A program made the position numbers and the translations under genes. The notes beneath the pieces were generated by a model, which ran no database searches, was not told the origin of the DNA, and saw only the letters and a program-made list of their open reading frames with translations. A DNA stretch of 64,000 nucleotides from Petrolisthes cinctipes (lineage: Eukaryota > Arthropoda > Malacostraca > Decapoda > Porcellanidae), in NCBI GenBank assembly GCA_033782935.1, contig JAWQEG010000491.1, positions 372,001 through 436,000 on the forward strand, written 5' to 3'. Position 1 is the first letter of the stretch; every line of letters starts with the position of its first letter. Of the stretch, positions 45,921-58,700 are shown one piece after another.

Positions 45921-46815
45921 TTACTTTAGTACTGATTTTTGGGAAGCCTCACGGAGGTACTTCCCACTACCACCTCGACCTGAGGGTTTATTCAAACAAT
46001 AAGATTTGTCTAATCCTGGGCCACTAGAAGAAGAGCGAACCCGAGGAGTAGTACTTGGGGCAGTAATTGGGACCCGTAGACGAGTCCCTGAAGCATCTGA
46101 TATGTTAGAAGAAGATGAAGGTATATGAGATGGGATATTCTTTGAAACAATTACATTGGTTCTGTCTTGTACAGCAGTGGTATCACTGACACAGGCAGAT
46201 ACATCAACATCCATAATACAGGTGGTAGAATCACTCCGCTGCTCAAGCGGAAGAGAAAGTGAATCTTTTGAAGTCACAACATCCGTGGCATCCACATTAA
46301 CTTCACGCCCCTCTGATGATCCCGAAGGAAGCTTGCGAGGAGGAACTTCTGTTGAATCAAGAGATTCATCAGAGCCACGATAACGCTTCTGGTGAAATTG
46401 AGAGGAAACTATGGATGAGTCCACAGTGATGGTTGCCTCACAAGGTGGAACATCTATAGAGTCAAGTGCCTCAGAGGAACCACGAAGGCGTCTCTGTGGC
46501 AGTTTAGGTGACTTAAGTTTCCTTTTGGGAGAGCGTGTGGCAGCGTGAACCTCTACCACATGGACACCTTTAGCTAAAGTCTGAGAATTGTCATCAGTTG
46601 AAGGGTCACCAGAATGAGTGTCTGATAAAGTTTCCAAGACAGAGAAACTATTATGTAGAGTAACCTTAGAAACGTTCTCACTAGAGCAAGAAGCAGCTGC
46701 CTCTTGAGAGGGTTGAGAGGGTGCTGCAACCAATTTAGGGCGAAGGGAGGAGGCGTATGTCTTCACACCACCATCCTTCTGTCGCCTGAATAGGTTCTCG
46801 TGGTCTTTGCCAAAC
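45921..46815 (-). CDS. LINE ORF1 C-terminal part (truncated)
   Basis: Open frame of about 298 residues, starting within CWFGKDHENLFRRQKDGG and ending at a TAA, eight bases before ORF2. It is Ser/Thr-rich and basic/acidic mixed, with a repeated RGSSEALDS / RGSDESLDS motif. No zinc knuckle remains because the upstream side is missing. The gag-like role of ORF1 in RNA packaging is expected from the family. The nominal Met is at 46766. Confidence 0.75.
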
Positions 46816-46820
46816 CAGCA

Positions 46821-47045
46821 GGGGAGTCAAATAGTATACAGAGTGGAGGTGGAACAAAGAAAGTCTTTATTATTTTTACAATCTTTATTTACTTACAATT
46901 GACCCAATAACTATTAATTTACCATGACTGATATATAAATATTCCTCCCTTTGAATTTAAACCCTTAACTCATTAATTATCAAAACAGAGCAAAGAAACA
47001 TTAATTGATTACAATAACTTAATCAATGGATGTTTAAAGTCAAAA
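46821..47045. other. AT-rich spacer
   Basis: AT-rich with a polyadenylation-like AATAAAGAC on the minus strand near 46875. No feature recognised. Confidence 0.5.
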
Positions 47046-47193
47046 GTCCTGTCACCTCGCTTGCTTCACTGAGGCACACGATGCTCATAGACTCGAGTTT
47101 ATTAGGTGTAGAAAAAGTGCGTATTTCTCGAGTCCATGAACACTGCCTGTCTCGGTGAAGCAAGTGTGGCGACAGGACTTATGTCGCCGACTG
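47046..47193. mobile_element. palindromic MITE remnant, relative of 3293-3463
   Basis: Inverted arms (GTCCTGTCACCTCGCTTGCT at 47048 and GTGGCGACAGGAC at about 47166) around a loop with a second, smaller stem using GACTCGAG. The right end is CGCCGACTG followed by TA. The left terminal CAGTCGGC is missing, so the copy is truncated on that side. It lies at the edge of the satellite. Confidence 0.8.
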
Positions 47194-47223
47194 TACAGAG
47201 CCAGTCCTCGAACGGCTCCCGGA

Positions 47224-50200
47224 TGTAGGCATGCACATATCGACTTTGGACACTTAAAATATCGATTTTTAGCATGTTTTGAGCCTATATTTTGAAAACA
47301 TTCTAGCACTGAGTAGGCATGTACAGATCGCTTCTGGGACCCAAAAATATCGAATTTTCGGGTGTTTTGAGGTTGAATTTGGGATATAAACGGGTGCAGA
47401 AGATGCATACACATATTGACTTGGGGCACCAAAAATATCGATTTTCAGCATGTTTTGGGCCTGTATCTGAGTAGGCATGTATAGATCGCTTCTGGGACCC
47501 CAAAATATCGAATTTTCAGTGTTTGGAGCCTGAATTTGAGATATAAACGGGTACAGAAGATGCATGCACATATCGACTTTTGGGCACCTAAAATATCGAT
47601 ATTCTGTATGTTTTGGGCCTGTATTTTGAAAATACTCTAACAGGGAGTAGGCATGTACAGATCGCTTCTGGAACCCCAAAATATCGAATTTTCGGATGTT
47701 TTGGGCCTGAATTTGAGATTTCGACTTTGGTCACCTAAAATATCGATTTTTAGTATGTTTTGGGCCTATATTTTGAAAATATTCTAGCACTAAGTAGGCA
47801 TGTACAGATCACTTCAGGGACCCCAAAATATCGAATTTTCGGGTGTTTTGAGCTAGAATTTGAGATATAAACGGGTACAGAAGATGCATGTACATATCGA
47901 CTTTGGCCACTTAGAATATCGATTTTTAGCATGTTTTGAGCCTATATTTTGAAAACATTCTAGCACTGAGTAGGCACGTACAGATCGCTTCTGGGACCCA
48001 AAAATATCGAATTTTCGGTTGTTTTGAGATTGAATTTGGGATATAAACGGGTGCAGAAGATGCATGCACATATCGACTTTTGGGCACTTAAAATATCGAT
48101 TTTGAGCATGTTTTGGGTCTGTATCTTGAAAACATTCTAACACGGAGTAGGCATTTACAGATCGCTTCTGGGACCCAAAAATATCGAATTTTCGGGTGTT
48201 TTGAGGTTGAATTTGAGATATAAACGAGTGCAGAAGATGCATACACATATTAACTTTGGGCACCTAAAATATCGATTTTCAGCATGTTTTGGGCCTGTAT
48301 CTGAGTAGGCATGTACAGATCGCTTCTGGGACCCCAAAATATCGAATTTTCGGGTGTTTGGATCTTTAATTTGAGATATAAACGGGTACAGAAGATGCAT
48401 GCACATATCGACTTTTGGACACCTAAAATATCGATATTCTGTATGTTTTGGGCCTGTATTTTGAAAATACTCTAACACGGAGTAGGCATGTACAGATCGC
48501 TTCTGGGATTACAAAATATCGAATATTCGGGTGCTTTGGGCCTGAATTTGAGATATCGACTTTGGGCACCTAAAATATCGATTTTTAGCATGTTTTGGGC
48601 CTATATATTGAAAATATTCTAGCACTGATTAGTCATGTACAGATCGCTTCTGGGACCCCAAAATATCGAATTTTCGGGTGTTTGGAGCCTGAATTTGAGA
48701 TATAAACGGGTACAGAAGCATCCACATATCGACTTTTGGGCACCTAAAAGATCGATTTTCAGTATGTTTTGGGCCTGTATATTGAAAATACTCTGACAGA
48801 TCGCTTCTGGGACCCCAAAACATCGAATTTTCGGGTGTTTTGGGCCTGAATTTAAGATATCGACTTTGGGCACCTAAAACATCGATTTTTAGCATGTTTT
48901 GGGCCTATATTTTAAAAATATTCTAGAACTGAGTAGGCATGTACAGATCGCTTTTGAGACCCCAAAATATCGAATTTTCGGGTGTTTTGAGCCTGAATTT
49001 GAGATATAAACGGGTACAGAAGATGCATGCACATATCGACTTTTGGGCACCTAAAATATCGATTTTGAGCATGTTTTAGGTCTGTATCTGAGTAGGCATG
49101 TATAGATCACTTCTGAGACCCCAAAATATAGAATTTTCGGGTGTTTGGAGCCTGAATTTGAGATATAAACGGGTACAGAAGCATCCACATATCGACTTTT
49201 GGGCACCTAAAAAATCGATTTTCAGTATGTTTTGGGCCTGTATATTGAAAACACTCTAACAGATCGCTTCTGGGACCCCAAAATATCGAATTTTCGGGTG
49301 TTTTGGGCCTGAATTTGAGATATCGACTTTGGGCACCTAAAATATCGATTTTTAGCATGTTTTGGGTCTATATTTTGAAAATATTCTAGCACTGAGTAGG
49401 CATGTACAGATCGCTTCTGGGACCCCAAAATATCGAATTTTTGGGTGTTTTGGGCCTGAATTTCAGATATCGACTTTAGGCACCTAAAATATCGATTTTT
49501 AGCATGTTTTGGGCCTATATTTTGAAAATATTCTAGCAATGAGTAGGCATGTACAGATCGCTTCTGGGACCCCAAAATATCGAATTTTTGGATGTTTTGA
49601 GCCTGAATTTAAGATATAAACAGGTACTGATGATGCATGCACATATCGACTTTTGGGCACTTAAAATATCGATTTTGAGCATGTTTTGGGTCTGTATCTT
49701 GAAAACATTCTAACTAGGAGTAGGAATGTAGAGATCGCTTCTAAGACCCAAAAATACCGAATTTTCGGGTGTTTTGAGCCTGAATTTGAGATATAAACGG
49801 GTACAGAAGATGCATGCACACATCGACTTTGGACATTTAAAATATCGAGTTTTGGCATGTTTTGAGCCTATATTTTGAAAACATTCTAGCACTGACTATG
49901 CATGTGCAGATCGCTTCTGGGACCCAAAAATATCGAATTTTCGGGTGTTTTGAGGTTGAATTTGAGATATAAACGAGTGCAGAAGATGCATACACATATT
50001 AACTTTGGGCACCTAAAATATCGATTTTCTGCATGTTTTTGGCCTGTATATTGAAAATACTCTTAACACGGAGTAGGTATGTACAGATCGCTTTTAGGAC
50101 CCAAAAATACCGAATTTTTGGGTGTTTTGAGCCTGAATTTGAGATTTCGCCTTTGGGCACCTAAAATATCGATTTTTAGCATGTTTTGGGCCTATATTTT

Positions 50201-53200
50201 GAAAATATTCTAGCACTGAGTAGGTATGTACAGATCGCTTCTGGGACCCCAAAATCTCGAATTTTCGGGTGTTTTGAGGTTGAATTTAAGATATAAACGA
50301 GTGCAGAAGATGCATACACATATTGACTTTGGGCACCTAAAATATCGATTTTCAGCATGTTTTGGGCTTGAATCTGAGTAGGCATGTACAGATCGCTTCT
50401 GGGACCCCAAAATATCGAATTTTCGGGTGTTTGGAGAATGAATTTGAGATATAAACGGGTACAGAAAATGCATGCACATATCGACTTTTGGGCACCTAAA
50501 AGATCGATTTTCAATATGTTTTGGGCCTGTATTTTGAAAATACTCTAACACGGAGTATGCATGTACAGTTCGCTTCTGGGACCCCAAAATATCGAATTTT
50601 CGGGTGTTTTGGGCCTGAATTTGAGATATTGACTTTGGGCACCTAAAATATCGATTTTTAGCATGTTTTGGGCCAATATTTTGAAAATATTCTAGCACTA
50701 AGTAGGCATGTACAGATCACTTCTGGGACCCCAAAATATCGAATTTTCGGGTGTTTTGAGCCTGAATTTGAGATATAAACGGGTACAAAAGATGCATACA
50801 CATATTGACTTTGGTCACCTAAAATATCGATTTTCAGCATGTTTTGGGCCTGCATTTTGAAAATACTCTAACCCGGAGTAGGCATGTACAGATCGCTTCT
50901 GGGATTACAAAATATCGAATTTTCGGGTGTTTTGGGCCAGAATTTGAGATATCGACTTTGGGCACCTAAAATATCGATTTTAGCATGTTTTGGGCCTATA
51001 TTTTGAAAATATTCTAGCACTGAGTAGGCATGTACAGATCGCTTCTGGGACCCAAAAATATCGAATTTTCGGGTGTTATGAGTCTGAATTTGAGATATAA
51101 AAAGTACTGAAGATGCATGCACATATCGACTTTTGGGCACCTAAAATATCGATTTTGAGCATGTTTTGGGCCTGTATCTGAGTAGGCATGTACAGATCGC
51201 TTCTTGGACTCCAAAATATCGAATTTTCGGGTGATTTGCGCCTGAATTTGAGATATCGACTTTGGGCACCTAAAATATCGATTTTTAGCATGTTTTGGGT
51301 CTGTATTTTGAAAATACTCTAACACGGAGTAGGCATGTACAGATCGCTTCTGGGACCACAAAATATCGAATTTTCGGGTGTTTTGGCCCTGAATTTGAGA
51401 TATCGACTTTGGGCACCTAAAATATCGATTTTTAGCATGTTTTGAGCCTATATTTTAAAAACATACTAGCACTGAGTAGGCATGTACAGATCGCTTCTGG
51501 GACCCAAAAATATCGAATTTTCGGGTGTTTTGAGGTTGAATTTGAGATATAAACGAGTGCAGAAGATGCATGGACATATCGACTTTGAACACTTAAAATA
51601 TCGATTTTTAGCATGTTTTGGGCCTATATTTTGAAAACATTCTAGCACTGAGTAGGCATGTACAGATCACTTCTGGGACCCCAAAATATCGAATTTTCGT
51701 GTGTTTTGAGGTTGAATTTGAGATATAAACGAGTGCTGAAGATGCATACACATATTAACTTTGGGCACCTAAAATATCGATTTTCAGCATGTTTTGGGCC
51801 TGTATCTGAGTAGGCATGTACAGATCGCTTCTGGGACCCTAAAATATCGAATTTTCGGGTGTTTGGATCTTTAATTTGAGATATAAACGGGTACAGAAGA
51901 TGCATGCACATATCGACTTTTGGACACCTAAAATATCGATATTCTGTATGTTTTGGGCCTGTATTTAAAAAAAAACTCTAACACGGAGTAGGCATGTACA
52001 GATCGCTTCTGGGATTACAAAATATCGAATTTTCGGGTGTTTTGGGCCTGAATTTGAGATATCGACTTTGGGCACCTAAAATATCGATTTTTAGCATGTT
52101 TTGGGCCTATATATTGAAAATATTCTAGCACTGATTAGTCATGTACAGATCGCTTCTGGAACCCCAAAATACCGAATTTTCGAGTGTTTTGATGCCTGAA
52201 TTTGAGATATAAACGGGTACAGAAGATGCATACACATATTGACTTTGGTCACTTGAAATATCAATTTTCAGCATGTTTTGGGCCTGGATATTGAAAATAT
52301 TCTATCACGGAGTAGGCATGTACAGATCGCTTCTGGGACCCAAAAATATCGAATTTTCGGGTGTTATGAGTCTGAATTTGAGATATAAACATGTACTGAA
52401 GATGCATGCACATATCGACTTTTGGGCACCTAAAATATCGATTTTGAGAATGTTTTGGGCCTGTATCTGAGTAGGCATGTACAGATCGCTTCTTGGACTC
52501 AAAAATATCGAATTTTCGGGTGTTTTGGGCCTGAATTTGAGATCTCGACTTTGGGCACCTAAAATATCGATTTTTAGCATGTTTTGGGCCAATATTTTGA
52601 AAATATTCTAGCACTGAGTAGGCATGCACAGATCGCTTCTGGGACCCCAAAATATCGAATTTTTGGGTGTTTTGAGCCTGAATTTAAGATATAAACGGGT
52701 ACAGAAAATGCATGCACATATTGACTTTGGGCACCTAAAATATCGATTTTCAGCATGTTTTGGGCTTGTATTTTGAAAATACTCTAACACGGAGTAGGCA
52801 TGTACAGATCGCTTCTGGGACCCAAAAATATCGAATTTTCGGGTGTTATGAGTCTGAATTTGAGATATAAACATGTACTGAAGATGCATGCACATATCGA
52901 CTTTTGGGCACCTAAAATATCGATTTTGAGCATGTTTTGGGCCTGTATCTGAGTAGGCATGTACAGATCGCTTCTTGGACTCCAAAATATCGAATTTTCG
53001 GGTGATTTGCGCCTGAATTTGAGATATCGACTTTGGGCACCTAAAATATATATTTTTAGCATGTTTTGGGTCTGTATTTTGAAAATACTCTAACACGGAG
53101 TAGGCATGTACAGATCGCTTCTGGGACCACAAAATATCGAATTTTCGGGTGTTTTGGCCCTGAATTTGAGATATCGACTTTGGGCACCTAAAATATCGAT

Positions 53201-54172
53201 TTTTTAGCATGTTTTGAGCCTATATTTTAAAAACATACTAGCACTGAGTAGGCATGTACAGATCGCTTCTGGGACCACAAAATATCGAATTTTCGGGTGT
53301 TTTGGCCCTGAATTTGAGATATCGACTTTGGGCACCTAAAATATCGATTTTCAGCATGTTTTGGGCCTATATCCGAGTAGGCATGTACAGATAGCTTCTG
53401 GGACTCCAAAATATCGAATTTTCGGGTGTTTGGAGCCTGAAATTGAGATATAAACGGGTACAGAAGATGCATGCACATATCGACTTTTGGGCACCTAAAA
53501 TATCGATTTTCTGTATGTTTTGGGCCTGTATTTTGAAAATACTCTAACACGGAGTAGGTATGTACAGATCGCTTCTGGGACCCCAAAATATCGAATTTTC
53601 GGGTGTTTTGGGCCTGAATTTCAGATATTGACTTTGGGCACCTAAAATATCGATTTTTAGCATGTTTTGGGCCTATATTTTGAAAATATTCTAGCACTGA
53701 GTAGGCATGTACAGATCGCTTCTGGGACCCCAAAATATCGAATTTTCGGGTGTTTTTAGCCTGAATTTGAGATATAAACGGGTACAGAAAATGCATGCAC
53801 ATATTGACTTTGGGCACCTAAAATATCGATTTTCAGCATGTTTTGGGCCTGTATTTTGAAAATACTCTAACACGGAGTAGGCATGTACAGATCGCTTCTG
53901 GGTCCCAAAAATATAGAATTTTCCGGTGTTTTGAGCCTGAATTTGAGATATGAACAGGTACTGAAGATGCATGCACATATCGACTTTTGGGCACTTAAAA
54001 TATCGATTTTGAGCATGTTTTGGGTCTGTATCTTGAAAACATTCTAACACGGAGTAGGCATTTACAGATCGCTTCTGGGACCCAAAAATATAGAATTTTC
54101 GGGTGTTTTGAGCCTGAATTTGAGATATAAACGGGTACTGAAGATGCATGCACATATCGACTTTTGGGCACT
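47224..54172. repeat. complex satellite, about 147-bp basic monomer
   Basis: Every monomer contains CAGATCGCTTCTGGGACCC, CAAAATATCGAATTTTCGGG, GCACCTAAAATATCGATTTT and GCATGTTTTGGGCCT blocks. The simplest monomer is about 147 bp. A longer type (about 174 bp) has an AAACGGGTACAGAAGATGCA insert; a shorter type lacks the TTGAAAATATTCTAGCAC segment. The two blocks with AAAATATCGA and TGTTTTGGGCCT inside one monomer are alike, so the monomer itself looks like an old dimer. Runs with no unique sequence for about 7 kb. Confidence 0.97.
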
Positions 54173-54175
54173 TAA

Positions 54176-54876
54176 TCGGACACCACACTACTTAACGTCA
54201 TATAAAACGAAAAGCAGAAGCTAAAAAAATTTTCGCATTAAAATAATCACCAAAAATCAATAGTTACCCCTATATACAGCCACTTCTTCATGCTCTAAAG
54301 TCTAGGCCAAGATGAAGAGAATGGAAGTATAGAGCTCCAACTGAAGCATTTCCTAGTGATTTTAGTTTCAAAGTGATTTTTTTGTATTTTTTTTCAAATT
54401 TCTCCACTAAAAAAGCAAACAACACGAAAGGTATTGACGTTTTATCAATGAATATGATTCACACGTGATATACGTATATATGAGCACAGTTTGTCGTTTG
54501 GATTTAGATCTAAAAGGATTATTTTTGTTTTGGCGAATTTTTTCCCAAACATTTCTGGCGAAAATTTTTTTCAACAATTTCAGGCGAGGAATTTTCCCAT
54601 TTATAGCAGTGATAATGGACTCTTTCGTCATCAGCAGTGTTGCTATATATCAGAGGATAGTCCACATAAATCTTATGCAATTCTGAAACATAGTTTTTTT
54701 GTTGTTAACTTTTTACAAAATAATTTTAAAAGTGTTAGGAAAAATATTATTTGTTGCTCGATTGTAATGAAAATTTGTCAATATATGTAAAACCAAACGA
54801 GAATTACGATGGCAAACAGTTTTTGCTTCTAAAATTAACAGGAGCGCAGATAGGGTGTTGGAGTGTGGTGTCCCCA
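54176..54876. mobile_element. 701-bp MITE in satellite, copy 1
   Basis: Ends: TCGGACACCACACT and the inverse of TGGGGACACCACACT. TAA flanks both sides (54173-54175, 54877-54879); removing the element and one TAA restores the satellite (GCACTTAAAATATCG). A 3-bp TAA duplication fits PIF/Harbinger-type insertion. The interior is AT-rich. Open frames up to 99 residues are short and unrecognised. Confidence 0.88.
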
Positions 54877-55056
54877 TAAAATATCGATTTTGAGCATGTT
54901 TCGGGTCTGTATCTTGAAAACATTCTAACACGGAGTAGGCATTTACAGATCGCTTCTGGGACCCAAAAATATAGAATTTTCGGGTGTTTTGAGCCTGAAT
55001 TTGAGATATAAACGGGTACTGAAGATGCATGCACATATCGACTTTTGGGCACTTAA
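54877..55056. repeat. satellite segment between the two MITE copies
   Basis: 180 bp of satellite identical, except for a TTTTGGG/TTTCGGG-type difference, to the segment just left of the first MITE. Confidence 0.95.
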
Positions 55057-55757
55057 TCGGACACCACACTACTTAACGTCATATAAAACGAAAAGCAGAA
55101 GCTAAAAAAATTTTCGCATTAAAATAATCACCAAAAATCAATAGTTACCCCTATATACAGCCACTTCTTCATGCTCTAAAGTCTAGGCCAAGATGAAGAG
55201 AATGGAAGTATAGAGCTCCAACTGAAGCATTTCCTAGTGATTTTAGTTTCAAAGTGATTTTTTTGTATTTTTTTTCAAATTTCTCCACTAAAAAAGCAAA
55301 CAACACGAAAGGTATTGACGTTTTATCAATGAATATGATTCACACGTGATATACGTATATATGAGCACAGTTTGTCGTTTGGATTTAGATCTAAAAGGAT
55401 TATTTTTGTTTTGGCGAATTTTTTCCCAAACATTTCTGGCGAAAATTTTTTTCAACAATTTCAGGCGAGGAATTTTCCCATTTATAGCAGTGATAATGGA
55501 CTCTTTCGTCATCAGCAGTGTTGCTATATATCAGAGGATAGTCCACATAAATCTTATGCAATTCTGAAACATAGTTTTTTTGTTGTTAACTTTTTACAAA
55601 ATAATTTTAAAAGTGTTAGGAAAAATATTATTTGTTGCTCGATTGTAATGAAAATTTGTCAATATATGTAAAACCAAACGAGAATTACGATGGCAAACAG
55701 TTTTTGCTTCTAAAATTAACAGGAGCGCAGATAGGGTGTTGGAGTGTGGTGTCCCCA
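55057..55757. mobile_element. 701-bp MITE in satellite, copy 2
   Basis: Same length as copy 1 and the same encoded short frames (99, 74 and 73 residues), offset exactly 881 bp. TAA flanks both sides (55054-55056, 55758-55760). The 180 bp of satellite left of both copies is shared, so the pair arose by tandem duplication of satellite plus MITE, not by two insertions. Confidence 0.93.
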
Positions 55758-58700
55758 TAAAATATCGATTTTGAGCATGTTTCGGGTCTGTATCTTGAAA
55801 ACATTCTAGCACTGAGTAGGCATGTACATATCGCTTCTGGGACTCAAAAATATCGAATTTTCGGGTGTTTTGAGGTTGAATTTGAGATATAAACGAGTGC
55901 AGAAGATGCATGCACATATCGACTTTGAACACTTAAAATATCGATTTTTAGCATGTTTTGGGCCTCTATTTTGAAAACATTTTAGCACTGAGTAGGCATG
56001 TACAGATCACTTCTGGGACCCCAAAATATCGAATTTTCGTGTGTTTTGAGGTTGAATTTGAGATATAAACGAGTGCAGAAGATGCATACACATATTAACT
56101 TTGGGCACCTAAAATATCGATTTTCAGCATGTTTTGGGCCTGTATCTGAGTAGGCATGTACAGATCGCTTCTGGGACCCCAAAATATCGAATTTTCGGGT
56201 ATTTGGATCTTTAATTTGAGATATAAACGGGTACAGAAGATGCATGCACATATCGACTTTTGGACACTTAAAATATCGATATTCTGTATGTTTTGGGCCG
56301 GTATTTTGAAAATACTCTAACACGGAGTAGGCATGTACAGATCGCTTCTGGGATTACAAAATATCGAATTTTCGGGTGTTTTGGGCCTGAATTTGAGATA
56401 TCGACTTTGGGCACCTAAAATATCGATTTTTAGCATGTTTTGGGCCTATATATTGAAAATATTCTAGCACTGATTAGTCATGTACAGATCGCTTCTGGGA
56501 CTCCAAAATATCGAATTTTCGGGTGTTTTGATGCCTGAATTTGAGATATAAACGGGTACAGAAGATGCATACACATATTGACTTTGGTCACTTAAAATAT
56601 CGATTTTCAGCATGTTTTGGGCCTGCATTTTGAAAATACTCTAACCCGGAATAGGCATGTACAGATCGCTTCTGGGACCCCAAAATATCGAATTTTCGGG
56701 TGTTTTGGGCCAGAATTTGAGATATCGATTTTGGGCACCTAAAATATCGATTTCAGCATGTTTTGGGCTTATATTTTGAAAATATTCTAGCACTGAGTAG
56801 GCATGTACAGATCGCTTCTGGGACCCCAAAATCTCGAATTTTTGGGTGTTTTGAGCCTGAATTTGAGATATAAACGGGTACAGAAGATGCATGCACATAT
56901 CGACTTTTGGGCACCTAAAATATCGATTTTGAGCATGTTTCGGGTCTGTATCTTGAAAACATTCTAGCACTGAGTAGGCATGTACAGATCGCTTCTGGGA
57001 CTCAAAAATATCGAATTTTCGGGTGTTTTGAGGTTGAATTTGAGATATAAACGAGTGCAGAAGATGCATGGAGATATCGACTTTGGGCACCTAAAATATC
57101 GATTTTTAGCATGTTTTGGGCCTATATTTTGAAAAAATTCTAGCACTGAGTAGGCATGTACAGATCACTTCTGGGACCCCAAAATATCGAATTTTCGTGT
57201 GTTTTGAGGTTGAATTTGAGATATAAACGAGTGCAGAAGATGCATACACATATTAACTTTGGGCACCTAAAATATCGATTTTCAGCATGTTTTGGGCCTG
57301 TATCTGAGTAGGCATGTACAGATCGCTTCTGGGACCCCAAAATATCGAATTTTCGGGTGTTTGGATCTTTAATTTGAGATATAAACGGGTACAGAAGATG
57401 CATGCACATATCGACTTTTGGACACCTAAAATATCGATATTCTGTATGTTTTAGGCCTGTATTTTGAAAATACTCTAACACGGAGTAGGCATGTACAGAT
57501 CGCTTCTGGGATTACAAAATATCGAATTTTCGGGTGTTTTGGGCCAGAATTTGAGATATCGACTTTGGGCACCTAAAATATCGATTTTTAGCATGTTTTG
57601 GGCCTATATAATGAAAATATTCTAGCACTGATTAGTCATGTACAGATCGCTTCTGGGACTCCAAAATATCGAATTTTCGGGTGTTTTGATGCCTGAATTT
57701 GAGATATAAACGGGTACAGAAGATGCATACACATATTGACTTTGGTCACTTAAAATATCGATTTTCAGCATGTTTTGGGCCTGCATTTTGAAAATACTCT
57801 AACCCGGAGTAGGCATGTACAGATCGCTTCTGGGACCCCAAAATATCGAATTTTCGGGTGTTTTGGGCCAGAATTTGAGATATCGACTTTGGGCACCTAA
57901 AATATCGATTTCAGCATGTTTTGGCCTATATTTTGAAAATATTCTAACACTGAGTAGGCATGTACAGATCGTTTCTGGGACCCCAAAATCTCGAATTTTC
58001 GGGTGTTTTGAGCCTGAATTTGATATATAAACGGGTACAGAAGATGCATGCACATATCGACTTTTGGGCACCTAAAATATCGATTTTGAGCATGTTTCGG
58101 GTCTGTATCTTGAAAACATTCTAGCACTGAGTAGGCATGTACAGATCGCTTCTGGGACTCAAAAATATCGAATTTTCGGGTGTTTTGAGGTTGAATTTGA
58201 GATATAAACGAGTGCAGAAGATGCATGGAGATATCGACTTTGGGCACCTAAAATATCGATTTTTAGCATGTTTTGGGCCTATATATTGAAAATATTCTAG
58301 CACTGATTAGTCATGTACAGATCGCTTCTGGGACCCCAAAATATCGAATTTTCGGGTGTTTTGATGCCTGAATTTGAGATATAAACGGGTACAGAAGCAT
58401 CCACATATCGACTTTTGGGCACCTAAAAGAACGATTTTCAGTATGTTTTGGGCCTGTATATTGAAAATACTCTGACAGATCGCTTCTGGGACCCCAAAAT
58501 ATCGAATTTTCGGGTGTTTTGGGCCTGAATTTAAGATATCGACTTTGGGCACCTAAAATATCGATTTTTAGCATGTTTTGGGCCTATATTTTAAAAATAT
58601 TCTAGCACTGAGTAGGCATGTACAGATCGCTTTTGAGACCCCAAAATATCGAATTTTCGGGTGTTTTGAGCCTGAATTTGAGATATAAACGGGTACAGAA

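Larger units (their letters stand above)
41890..46820 (-). mobile_element. I/Nimb-type LINE with RNase H, 5' truncated
   Basis: Reading on the minus strand: ORF1 end (46815-45921), ORF2 (45912-42202), a 3' tail with (CAAT)n-like repeat at 41915-41890. ORF2 carries endonuclease, RT and RNase H, the arrangement of the I/Nimb group. ORF1 starts inside a frame at the left edge of the element, so the 5' end is truncated. It landed in an older LTR-element remnant. Confidence 0.88.

Noticed and set aside
54407..55671. Identical 99-, 74- and 73-residue frames in both MITE copies as genes
   Set aside because: They overlap on opposite strands of an AT-rich non-autonomous element; identity reflects the recent 881-bp duplication, not selection.
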